From assembly GCF_029227915.1 (NCBI RefSeq), contig NC_079879.1:32432501-32496500 (forward strand): DNA of 64,000 nt. Direction: 5' to 3'. This DNA comes from Hydractinia symbiolongicarpus. Its lineage: Eukaryota; Cnidaria; Hydrozoa; Anthoathecata; Hydractiniidae. The notes under the pieces were generated by a model. That model saw only the letters and a program-made list of their open reading frames with translations. It had not been told where the DNA came from and ran no database searches. A program made the translations under genes and the position numbers. Positions 51,401 through 63,600 of this stretch are shown one piece after another; the stretch's first letter is position 1, and every line of letters begins with the position of its first letter.

Positions 51401-54400
51401 TGTGTGACTTAATTGAACTGATTTTAGATTTCAAACTTATAAATGTGATAAATGAGACAATTGGATCCCAAGAAATAACATTCTTCTTAATTTGACATGA
51501 TTGCACGACTTCAGCTATTACACTGGGCTCTGTGGTAGTGCTTTATTTAAAAGTGTCAATAAATAAGTCAGTTTTAACTGTGGGACCAATCATAGCCGTT
51601 AGCGCGCGCTGAAGAAATAGAGAAAGTTTCGAAAACTACATTTCATTGACTTTCTAACGGTATCAATCCGTTTGAGTTACAACGGTTGCGTCACATATTC
51701 GTACCAACATGTATTTAGCGATATGTTTCTGATGTTACTAGGTTGCATCGCTTTTAACGGTGGAACGATTGACTATGGGACTTAATTGAACTGATTTTAG
51801 ACTTTGAACTTATAAATGTGATAAATGAGAGAATTGGATGCCCAGAAGTAACATTCTTCTTAATTTGACATAATTGCTCGACTTCAGCTTTTACACTGGG
51901 CGCTGTGGTAGCGCTTTACTTAAAAATGTAGATAAATAAGTCATTTTTTACTGTGGGACCAATCCTAACCGTTAGCGCGCGCTGAAGAAATAGGGAAAGT
52001 TTCAAGAACTACATTTCATTGTCTTTCTAACAGTATCAGTTTGTTTGAGCTTCAAGTGTGGTGTCACATATTCGTACCAACATGTATTTAGCGATATGTT
52101 TCTGATGTTACTATGTTCCATCGCTTTTAACAGTGAAACGATTGACTGTGTGACTTAATTGAACTTATTTTTGACTTTGAACTTATAAATGTGATAAATG
52201 AGCCTATTGGACTCCAAGAAATAACATTCTTCTTAATTTTATATGATCGCTCGACTTCAGCTTTTACACTGGGCTCTGTGGTAGTGCTTTATTTAAAAGT
52301 GTAGATAAGTAAGTCAGTTTTAACTGTGGGACCAATCCTAGCCGTTTGCGCGCGCTGCAGAAATAGAGAAAGTTTCGAAAACTACATTTCATTGACTTTC
52401 CAACGGCATCAGTCCGTTTGAGTTACCATGGTTGCGTCACATATTCGTACCAACATGTATTTAGCGATATGTTTCTGATGTTACTAGGTTGCATCGCTTT
52501 TAACAGTGAAAAGATTGACTGTGGGACTTAGTTGAACTGATTTTGGACTTTGACCTTATATATGTGATAAATGAGCCTATTGGACTCCAAGAAATAACAT
52601 TCTTCTTAATTTGACATGATTGCTGGAACTCAGCGATTACACTGGCCGCTGTGATAGCGCTTTATTTAAAACTGTAGATAAATAAGTTATTTTTTACTGT
52701 GGGACCAATTCTAGCCGTTAGCCCGCGCTGAAGAAATAGAGACAGTTTGGAAAACTACATTTCATTGACTTTCTAACGGTATCAGTCCGTTTGAGTTACA
52801 ACGGTTGCGTCACATATTCGTACCAACATGTATTTAGCGATATGTTTCTGATATTACTAGGTTGCATTGCTTTTAACGGTGAAACGATTGACTGTGGGAC
52901 TTAATTGAAGTGATTTTGGACTTTGACCTTATAAATGTAATAAATGAGACAATTGGACCCCAAGAAATAACATTCTTCTTAATTTGACATGATTGCTCGA
53001 CTTCAGCTATTACACTGGGCTATGTGGTAGTGCTTTATTTAAATGTCTAGATAAATAAATCAGTTTTAACTGTGGGACCAATCCTAGCCGTTAGCGCGCG
53101 CTAAAGAAATAGAGAAAGTTTTGAAAACTACATTTCATTGACTTTCTAACGATATCAGTCCGTTTGAGTTACAACGGTTGCGTCACATATTCGTACCAAC
53201 ATGTATTTAGCGATATGTTTCTGATGTTACTATGTTCCATCGCTTTTAACAGTGAAACGATTGACTGTGTGACTTAATTGAACTTATTTTTGACTTTGAA
53301 CTTATAAATGTGATAAATGAGCCTATTGGACTCCAAGAAATAACATTCTTCTTAATTTTATATGATCGCTCGACTTCAGCTTTTACACTGGGCTCTGTGG
53401 TAGTGCTTTATTTAAAAGTGTAGATAAGTAAGTCAGTTTTAACTGTGGGACCAATCCTAGCCGTTTGCGCGCGCTGCAGAAATAGAGAAAGTTTCGAAAA
53501 CTACATTTCATTGACTTTCCAACGGCATCAGTCCGTTTGAGTTACCATGGTTGCGTCACATATTCGTACCAACATGTATTTAGCGATATGTTTCTGATGT
53601 TACTAGGTTGCATCGCTTTTAACAGTGAAAAGATTGACTGTGGGACTTAGTTGAACTGATTTTGGACTTTGACCTTATATATGTGATAAATGAGCCTATT
53701 GGACTCCAAGAAATAACATTCTTCTTAATTTGACATGATTGCTGGAACTCAGCGATTACACTGGCCGCTGTGATAGCGCTTTATTTAAAACTGTAGATAA
53801 ATAAGTTATTTTTTACTGTGGGACCAATTCTAGCCGTTAGCCCGCGCTGAAGAAATAGAGACAGTTTGGAAAACTACATTTCATTGACTTTCTAACGGTA
53901 TCAGTCCGTTTGAGTTACAACGGTTGCGTCACATATTCGTACCAACATGTATTTAGCGATATGTTTCTGATATTACTAGGTTGCATTGCTTTTAACGGTG
54001 AAACGATTGACTGTGGGACTTAATTGAAGTGATTTTGGACTTTGACCTTATAAATGTAATAAATGAGACAATTGGACCCCAAGAAATAACATTCTTCTTA
54101 ATTTGACATGATTGCTCGACTTCAGCTATTACACTGGGCTATGTGGTAGTGCTTTATTTAAATGTCTAGATAAATAAATCAGTTTTAACTGTGGGACCAA
54201 TCCTAGCCGTTAGCGCGCGCTAAAGAAATAGAGAAAGTTTTGAAAACTACATTTCATTGACTTTCTAACGATATCAGTCCGTTTGAGTTACAACGGTTGC
54301 GTCACATATTCGTACCAACATGTATTTAGCGATATGTTTGTGATGTTACTAGGTTGCATCGCTTTTAACGGTGGAACGATTGACTGTGGGACTTAATTGA

Positions 54401-55863
54401 ACTGATTTTGGACTTTGACCTTGTTAATGTGATAAATGAGCCAATTCGACTCCAAGAAATAACATTCTTCTTAATTTTACATGATTGCTGAAACTTAGCG
54501 GTAACACTGGCCGCTGTGATAGCGCTTTAATTAAAAGTGTAGATGAATAAGTCATTTTTTACTGTGGGACAAATCCTAGCCGTTAGCGCGCTGACGAAAC
54601 AGGATCAGTTTCAAAAGCTACATTTCATTGACTTACTAACGGTCTCAGTCCGTTTCACCTACAACGGTTGCGTCACCTATATGTACAACATGTATTTAGC
54701 GATATGTTTCTGATATTACGAGGTTGCATTGCTTTTAACGGTTAAACGATTGACCGTGGGACTTAATTGAACTGATTTTGGACTTTGACCTTGTTAATGT
54801 AATAAATCAGCCAATTTGACTCCAAGAAATAACATTCTTCTTAATATGACATGATTACTGTAACTCAGCGATAACACTGGCCGCTGTGATAGCGCTTTAT
54901 TTAAAAGTGTAGATGAATAAGTCATTTTTACTGTGGGACAAATCCTAGCCGTTAGCGCGCGCTGACGAAATAGGATCAGTTTCAAAAGCTACATTTCATT
55001 GACTTACTAACGGTGTCAGTTCGTTTCACTTACAACGGTTGCGTCACCTATTCGTACCAACATGTACTTAGCGATATTTCTGATGTTACTAGTTTGCATC
55101 GCTTTTAACAGTTAAACGATTGACTGTGTGACTTAATTGAACTGATTTTAGATTTCAAACTTATAAATGTGATAAATGAGACAATTGGATCCCAAGAAAT
55201 AACATTCTTCTTAATTTGACATGATTGCTCGACTTCAGCTATTACACTGGGCTCTGTGGTAGTGCTTTATTTAAAAGTGTCGATAAATAAGTCAGTTTTA
55301 ACTGTGGGACCAATCATAGCCGTTAGCGCGCGCTGAAGAAATAGAGAAAGTTTCGAAAACTACATTTCATTGACTTTCTAACGGTATCAATCCGTTTGAG
55401 TTACAACGGTTGCGTCACATATTCGTACCAACATGTATTTAGCGATATGTTTCTGATGTTACTAGGTTGCATCGCTTTTAACGGTGGAACGATTGACTAT
55501 GGGACTTAATTGAACTGATTTTAGACTTTGAACTTATAAATGTGATAAATGAGAGAATTGGATGCCCAGAAGTAACATTCTTCTTAATTTGACATAATTG
55601 CTCAACTTCAGCTTTTACACTGGGCGCTGTGGTAGCGCTTTACTTAAAAATGTAGATAAATAAGTTATTTTTTACTGTGGGACCAATCCTAGCCGTTAGC
55701 CCGCGCTGAAGAAATAGAGACAGTTTGGAAAACTACATTTCATTGACTTTCTAACGGTATCAGTCCGTTTGAGTTACAACGGTTGCGTCACATATTCGTA
55801 CCAACATGTATTTAGCGATATGTTTCTGATATTACTAGGTTGCATTGCTTTTAACGGTGAAAC
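48419..55863 (+). repeat. Higher-order repeat: 7-mer (2,605 bp) with shortened copies
   Basis: Seven variants, G-H-I-J-K-L-M, start at 48419, 48789, 49159, 49532, 49905, 50278 and 50651. The next G is at 51024 and is followed by I, J, K, L, M (H missing, 2,235 bp). At 53259 a G/K fusion is followed by L and M (1,119 bp). A fourth copy starts with G at 54378, then H, I, J, and jumps to an M-type end near 55640. G, H and I are each 370 or 373 bp in every copy. Markers: GTTTGTGATGTTAC (G), GATATTTCTGATG (I), ACTATGTTCC (K), TTGCGCGCGCTGCAG (L), TTAGCCCGCGCTG (M). Confidence 0.92.
53040..53300 (+). repeat. G/K fusion junction in the 7-mer block
   Basis: The unit begins as G-type (TTTAAATGTCTAGATAAATA, AAGTTTTGAAAAC, CTAACGATATCAG) but ends with the K-type CTGATGTTACTATGTTCC in place of GTGATGTTACTAGG. 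G-to-J material is therefore missing before K. The crossover must lie in the region identical in both parents, about 53150-53220. Confidence 0.85.
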
Positions 55864-58800
55864 GATTGACTGTGGGACTTAATTGAAGTGATTTTGGACT
55901 TTGACCTTGTTAATGTGATAAATGAGCCAATTCGACTCCAAGAAATATCATTCTTCTTAATTTGACATGATTGCTGTAACTCAGCGATAACACTGGCGCT
56001 GTGGTAGCGCTTTACTTAAAAATGTAGATAAATAAATCATTTTTAACTGTGGGACCAATCCTAGCCGTTAGCGCGCGCTGAAGAAATAGAGAAAGTTTCT
56101 AAAACTACATTTCATTGACTTTCTAACGATATCAGTCCGTTTGAGTTCCAACGGTTGCGTCACATATTCGTACCAACATGTATTTAGCGATATGTTTCTG
56201 ATATTACTAGGTTCCATCGCTTTTAACAGTGAAACAATTGACTGTGTGACTTAATTGAACTGATTTTAGACTTTGAACTTATAAATGTAATAAATGAGAC
56301 AATTGGACCCCAAGAAATAACATTCTTCTTAATTTGACATGATTGCTCGACTTCAGCTATTACACTGGGCGCTGTGGTAGCGCTTTACTTAAAAATGTAG
56401 ATAAATAAGTCATTTTTTACTGTGGGACCAATCCTAACCGTTAGCGCGTGCTGAAGAAATAGAGAAAGTTTCTAAAACTACATTTCATTGACTTTCTAAC
56501 GGTATCAGTCCGTTTGAGTTACAACAGTTGCGTCACATATTCGTACCAACATGTATTTAGCGATATGTTTCTGATGTTACTAGGTTGCATCGCTTTTAAC
56601 GGTGGAACGATTGACTATGGGACTTAATTGAACTGATTTTAGTCTTTGAACTTATAAATGTGATAAATGAGACAAGTGGATGCCCAGAAGTAATATTCTT
56701 CTTAATTTGACATGATTGCTCGACTTCAGTTTTTACACTGGGCGCCGTGGTAGCGCTTTACTTAAAAATGTAGATAAATAAGTCATTTTTTACTGTGGGA
56801 CCAATCCTAACCGTTAGCGTGCGCTGAAAAAATAGGGAAAGTTTCAAGAACTACATTTCATTGTCTTTCTAACAGTATCAGTTTGTTTGAGCTTCAAGGG
56901 TTGTGTCACATATTCGTACCAACATGTATTTAGCGATATTTTTCTGATATTACTAGGTTGCATCGCTTTTAACAGTGAAAAGATTGACTGCGTGACTTAA
57001 TTGAACTGATTTTGGACTTTGACATTATATATGGGATGAATGAGCCTATTGGACTCCAAGAAATAACATTCTTCTTAATTTGACATGATTGCTGGAACTC
57101 AGCGATTACACTGGCCGCTGTGATAGCGCTTTATTTAAAACTGTAGATAAATAAGTCATTTTTTAATGTGGGAGCAATCCTAGCCGTTAGCTCGCGCTGA
57201 AGAAATAGACACAGATTCAAAGACTATATTTCTTTGACTTTCTAACTGTATCAGTCCGTTTGAGTTACAAGGTTGCTTCACATATTCGTACCAAAATGGA
57301 TGTAGCAATATGTTTCAGATATTACTAGGTTACATCGCTTTTAACAGTGAAACGATTGACTGTGGGACTTAATTGAACTGATTTTGGACTTTGACCTTAT
57401 TAATGTGATAAATGAGCCAATTCGACTCCAAGAAATAACATTCTTCTTAATTTGACATGATTGCTGTAACTCAGCGATTACACTAGTCCGTGTGATAGCG
57501 CTTTATTTAAAAGTGTAGATGAATGAGTAATTTTTTACTGTGGGACAAATTCTAACCGTTAGCGCGCGCTGACGAAGTAGAATCAGTTTTAAAAACTACA
57601 TATCATTGACTTACTAACGGTGTCAGTCCGTTTCACTTACAACGGTTGCGTCACCTATTCTTACCAACAAGTACTTAGCGATATTTTTCTGTATTACTAG
57701 TTTGCATCGCTTTTAACAGCTAAATGATTGACTGTGTGACTTAATTGAACTGACTTTGAACTTTGACCTTATATATGTGATAAATGAGCCTATTGGACTC
57801 CAAGAATTAACATTCTTCTTAATTTCACATGATTGCTCGACTTCAGCTTTTACACTGGGCTCTGTGGTAGTGCTTTATTTAAAAGTGTAGATAAGTAAGT
57901 CAGTTTTAACTGTGGGACCAATCCTAGCCGTTAGCGCGCGCTGAAAAAATAGAGAAAGTTTCGAAAACTACATTTAATTGACTTTCTAACGGCATCAGTC
58001 CGTTTGAGTTACAACGGTTGCGTCACATATTCGTACCAACATGTATTTAGCGATATGTTTCTGATGTTACTAGGTTGCATCGCTTTTAACAGTGAAAAGA
58101 TTGACTGTGGGACTTAGTTGAACTGATTTTGGACTTTGACCTTATATATGTGATAAATGAGCCTATTGGACTCCAAGAAATATCATTCTTCTTAATTTGA
58201 CATAATTGCTGGAACTCAGCGATTACACTGGCCGCTGTGATAGCGCTTTATTTAAAACTGTAGATAAATAAGTTATTTTTTACTGTGGGACCAATCCTAG
58301 CCGTTAGCCCGCGCTGAAGAAATAGAATTAGTTTCAAAAGCTACATTTCATTGACTTACTAACGGTGTCAGTCCGTTTCACTTACAACGGCTGAGTCACC
58401 TATTCGTACCAACATGTATTTAGCGATATTTTTCTGATATTACTAGGTTGCATCGCTTTTTACAGTGAAAAGATTGACTGTGTGACTTAATTGAACTGAT
58501 TTTAGACTTTGAACTTATAAATGTGATAAATGAGCCTATTGGACTCCAAGAAATAACAGTCTTCTTAATTTGGCATGATTGCTGGAACCCGATTACACTG
58601 GGCGCTGTGGTAGCGCTTTACTTAAAAATGTAGATGAATAAGTCATTTTTTACTGTGGGACCAATCTTAACCGTTAGCGCGCGCTGAAGAAACAGAGAAA
58701 GTTTGGAAAACTACATTTCATAGACTTTCTAACGGTATCAGTCCGTTTGAGTTACAACGGTTGCGTCACATATTCGTACCAACATGTATTTAGCGATATG

Positions 58801-59587
58801 TTTCTGATATTACTAGGTTGCATTGCTTTTAACGGTGAAACGATTGACTGTGGGACTTAATCGAAGTGATTTTGGACTTTGACCTTGTTAATGTGATAAA
58901 TGAGCCAATTTGACTCCAAGAAATATCATTCTTCTTAATTTGACATGATTGCTGTAACTCAGCGATAACACTGGCCGCTGTGATAGCGTTTTTTTTAAAA
59001 GTGTAGATAAATAAGCCAGTTTTAACTGTGGGACCAATCCTAGCCGTTAGGGCGCGCTGAAGAAACAGAGAAAGTTTCGAAAACTACATTTCATTGACTT
59101 TCTAACGGTATCAGTCCGTTTGAGTTACAACGGTTGCGTCACATACTCGTACCAACATGTATTTAGCGATACGTGTCTGATGTTACTAGGTTGCATCGCT
59201 TTTAACGGTGGAACGATTGACTATGGGACTTAATTGAACTGGTTTTAGACTTTGAACTTATAAATGTGATAAATGAGACAATTGGATCCCCAGAAGTAAC
59301 ATTCTTCTTAATTTGACATGATTGCTCGACTTCAGCTTTGACACTGGGCGCTGTGGTAGCGCTTTACTTAAAATTGTAGATAAATAAGTCATTTTTTACT
59401 GTGGGACCAATCCTAACCGTTAGCGCGCGCTAAAGAAACAGAGAAAGTTTCGAAAACTACATTTCATTGACTTTCTAACGGTGTCAGTCCGTTTGAGTTA
59501 CAACGGCTGCGTCACATATTCGTACCAACTTTTATTGAGCGATATATTTCTGATATTGCTAGGTTGCATCGCTTTTAACAGTGAAAA
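55864..59587 (+). repeat. Mixed satellite stretch without clear HOR
   Basis: Ten units (starts 55864, 56236, 56609, 56982, 57354, 57726, 58099, 58472, 58842, 59215). Spacings of 370-373 bp reflect small losses, including one G in ACACTGGCGCTG near 55995 and three bases in GGAACCCGATTAC near 58586. It contains pieces of the 7-mer L and M variants, the 4-mer variant TAATAAATGAGACAATTGG and the divergent unit F. Confidence 0.85.
56982..57353 (+). repeat. Highly divergent monomer F, copy 2
   Basis: Shares TTTTTTAATGTGGGA, TTCAAAGACTAT, TTTCTTTGACTTTC, TTCACATATTCG and CCAAAATGGATGTAGC with the unit at 45065. The two differ at several places (GGCGCTG against CGCGCTG, GTTTC against ATTTC, CAGATATTAC against CTGATATTGC), so they separated longer ago than most paired copies here. 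Confidence 0.88.
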
Positions 59588-60696
59588 AATTGACTGTGGG
59601 ACTTAATTGAACTGATTTTGGACTTTGACCTTGTTAATGTGATAAATGAGCTAATTCGACTCCAAGAAATAACATTCTTCTTATTTTGACATGATTGCTG
59701 TAACTCAGCGATAACAATGGCCGCTGTGGTAGTGCTTTATTTAAAATTGTAGATAAATAAGTCATTTTTTACTGTGGGACCAATCCTAACCGTTAGCGCG
59801 CGCTGAAGAAATAGAGAAAGTTTCGAAAACTACATTTCATTGACTTTCAAACGGTATCAGTCCGTTTGAGTTACAACGGTTGCGTCACATATTCGTACCA
59901 ACATGTGTTTAGCGATATGTTTCTGATATTACTAGATTCCATCGCTTTTAACAGTGAAACGATTGACTGTGTGACTCAATTGAACTGATTTTAGACTTCA
60001 AACTTATAAATGTGATAAATAAGGCAATTGGACCCCAAGAAATAACATTCTTCTTAATTTGACATGATTGCTGATTTCAGCTATTACACTGGGCTCCGTG
60101 GTAGTGCCTTATTTAAAAGTGTAGATAAATAAGTCAGTTTTAACTGTGGGACCAATCCTAGCCGTTAGCGCGCGCTGAAGAAATAGAGAAAGTTTCGAAA
60201 ACTACATTTCATTGACTTTCTAACGGTATCAGTCCGTTTGAGTTACAACGGTTGCGTCACATATTCGTACCAAAATGTGTTTAGCGATATGTTTCTGATA
60301 TTACTAGATTCCATCGCTTTTAACAGTGAAACGATTGACTGTGTGACTCAATTGAACTGATTTTAGACTTCAAACTTATAAATGTGATAAATAAGGCAAT
60401 TGGACCCCAAGAAATAACATTCTTCTTAATTTGACATGATTGCTCGATTTCAGCTATTACACTGGGCTCTGTGGTAGTGCCTTATTTAAAAGTGTAGATA
60501 AATAAGTCAGTTTTAACTGTGGGACCAATCCTAGCCGTTAGCGCGCGCTGAAAAAATAGAGAAAGTTTCGAAAACTACATTTCATTACGGTATCAGTCCG
60601 TTTGAGTTACAACAGTTGCGTCACATATTCGTACCAACATGTATTTAGCGATACGTTTCTGATGTTACTAGGTTGCATCGCTTTTATCGGTGGAAC
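59588..60696 (+). repeat. Tandem monomer duplication with a 9 bp loss
   Basis: Units starting at 59961 and 60333 are near copies: both have GTGACTCAATTGAAC, GACTTCAAACTTATAAATG, AATAAGGCAATTGG and TAGTGCCTTATTT. The first has lost one base in GCTGATTTCAGC. The second is only 364 bp because nine bases are absent at about 60588 (CATTTCATTACGGTATC). That loss removes part of the TAACGG-containing segment and is the largest indel noticed in the window. Confidence 0.87.
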
Positions 60697-63600
60697 GAGT
60701 GACTATGGGACTTAATTGAACTGATTTTAGACTTTTATTTTATAAATGTGATAAATGAGACAATTGGATCCCCAGAAGTAACATTCTTCTTAATTTGACA
60801 TGATTGCTCGACTTCAGCTTTCACACTGGGCGCTGTGGTAGTGCTTTATTTAAAAGTGTAGATAAATATGTCAGTTTTAACTGTGGGACCAATCCTAGCC
60901 GTTAGCGCGCGCTGAAGAAACAGAGAAAGTTTCGAAAACTACATTTCATTGACTTTCTAATGGTATCAGTCCGTTTGAGTTACAACGGTTGCGTCACATA
61001 TTCGTACCAACATGTATGTAGCGATACGTTTCTGATGTTACTAGGTTGCATCGCTTTTAACCGTGGAACGATTGACTATGGGACTTAATTGAACTGATTT
61101 TGGACTTTGAACCTATAAATGTGATAAATGAGACAATTGGATCCCCAGAAGTAACATTCTTCTTAATTTGACATGATTGCTCGACTTCAGCTTTCACACT
61201 GGGCGCTGTGGTAGCGCTTTACTTAAAAATGTAGATAAATAAGTCATTTTTTACTGTTGGACCAATCCTAACCGTTAGAGCGCGCTGAAGAAATAGAGAC
61301 AGTTTGGAAAACTACATTTCATTGACTTTCTAACGGTATCAGTCCGTTTGAGTTACAACGGTTGCGTCACATTTTCGTACCAACTTATATTTAGCGATAT
61401 GTTTCTGATATTACTAGGTTGCATCGCTTTTAACAGTGAAACGGCTGACAGTGGGATTTAATTGAACTGATTTTGGACTTTGACCTTATAAATGTGTTAA
61501 ATGAGCCAATTGGACTCCAAGAAAGAACATTTTTCATAATTTGACACGATTGTTGGAACTCAGCGATTACACTCGCCGATGTGATAGCGCTTTATTTAAA
61601 ACTGTAGATAAATAAGTCAATTTTTACTGTGGAACCAATCCTAGCCGTTAGCTCGCGCTGAAGAAATAGAGAAAGTTTCAAGAACTACATTTCATTGTCT
61701 TTCTATCGGTATCAGTTTGTTTGAGTTTCAAGGGTTGTGTCACATATTCGTACCAACATGTATTTAGCGATATCTTTCTGATATTACTAGGTTCCATCGC
61801 TTTTAACAGTGAAACCATTGACTGTGTGACTTAATTGAACTGATTTTAGACTTTGAACTTATAAATGTGATAAATGAGACAATTGGATCCCAAGAAATAA
61901 CATTCTTCTTAATTTGACATGATTGCTCGACTTCAGCTGTTACACTGGGCTCTGTGGTAGTGCTTTATTTAAAAGTGTAGATAAATAAGTCAGTTTTAAC
62001 TGTGGGACCAATCCTAGCCGTTAGCGCGCGCTGAAGAAATAGAGAAAGTTTCGAAAACTACATTTCATTGACTTTCTAACGGTATCAGTCCGTTTGAGTT
62101 ACAACGGTTGCGTCACATATTCGCACCAACATGTATTTAGCGATATGTTTCTGATGTTCCTAGAATGCATCGCTTTTAACGGTGGAACGATTGACTATGG
62201 GACTTAATTGAACTGATTTTAGACTTTGAACTTATAAATGTGATAAATGAGACAATTGGATGCCCAGATGTAACATTCTTCTTAATTTGACATGATTGCT
62301 CGACTTCAGCTTTTACACTGGGCGCTGTGGTAGCGCTTTACTTAAAAATGTAGATAAATAAGTCATTTTTAACTGTGGTACCAATCCTAGCCGTTAGCGC
62401 ACGCTGAAGAAATAGAGAAAGTTTCTAAAACTACATTTCATTGACTTACTAACGGTGTCAGTCCGTTTCACCTACAACGGTTGCGTCACCTATTTGTACC
62501 AACATGTATTTAGCGATATTTTTCTGATATTACGAGGTTGCATTGCTTTTAACGGTTAAACGATTGACTGTGGGACTTAATTGAAATGATTTTGGACTTT
62601 GACCTTGTTAATGTGTTAAATGAGCCAATTCGACTCCAAGAAATAACATTCTTCTTATTTTGACATGATTGCTGTAACTCAGCGATAACAATGGCCGCTG
62701 TGGTAGCGCTTTATTTAAAAGTGTAGATAAATAAGTCAGTTTTAACTGTGGTACCAATCCTAGCCGTTAGCGCGCGCTGAAGAAACAGAGAAAGTTTCGA
62801 AAACTACATTTCATTGACTCTCTAACGGTATCAGTCCGTTTGAGTTACAACGGTTGCGTCACATATTCGTACCAACATGTATTTAGCGATACGTGTCTGA
62901 TGTTACTAGGTTGCATCGCTTTTAACGGTGGAACGATTGACTATGGGACTTAACTGAACTGATGTTAGACTTTGAACTTAAAAATGTGATAAATGAGACA
63001 ATTGGATCCCCAGAAGTAACATTCTTCTTAATTTGACATGATTGCTCGACTTCAGCTTTCACACTGGGCGCTGTGGTAGCGCTTTACTTAAAAATGTAGA
63101 TAAATAAGTCATTTTTTACTGTTGGACCAATCCTAACCGTTAGAGCGCGCTGAAGAAATAGAGACAGTTTGGAAAACTACATTTTATTGACTTTCTAACG
63201 GTATCAGTCCGTTTGAGTTACAACGGTTGCGTCACATTTTCATACCAACTTATATTTAGTGATATGTTTCTGATATTACTAGGTTGCATCGCTTTTAACA
63301 GTGAAACGGCTAACAGTGGGATTTAATTGAACTGATTTTGGACTTTGACCTTATAAATGTGTTAAATGAGCCAATTGGACTCCAAGAAAGAACATTTTTC
63401 ATAATTTGACACGATTGTTGGAACTCAGCGATTACACTCGCCGCTGTGATAGCGCTTTATTTAAAACTGTAGATAAATAAGTCACTTTTTACTGTGGAAC
63501 CAATTCTAGCCGTTAGCTCGCGCTGAAGAAATAGAGAAAGTTTCAAGAACTACATTTCATTGTCTTTCTATCGGTATCAGTTTGTTTGAGTTTCAAGGGT

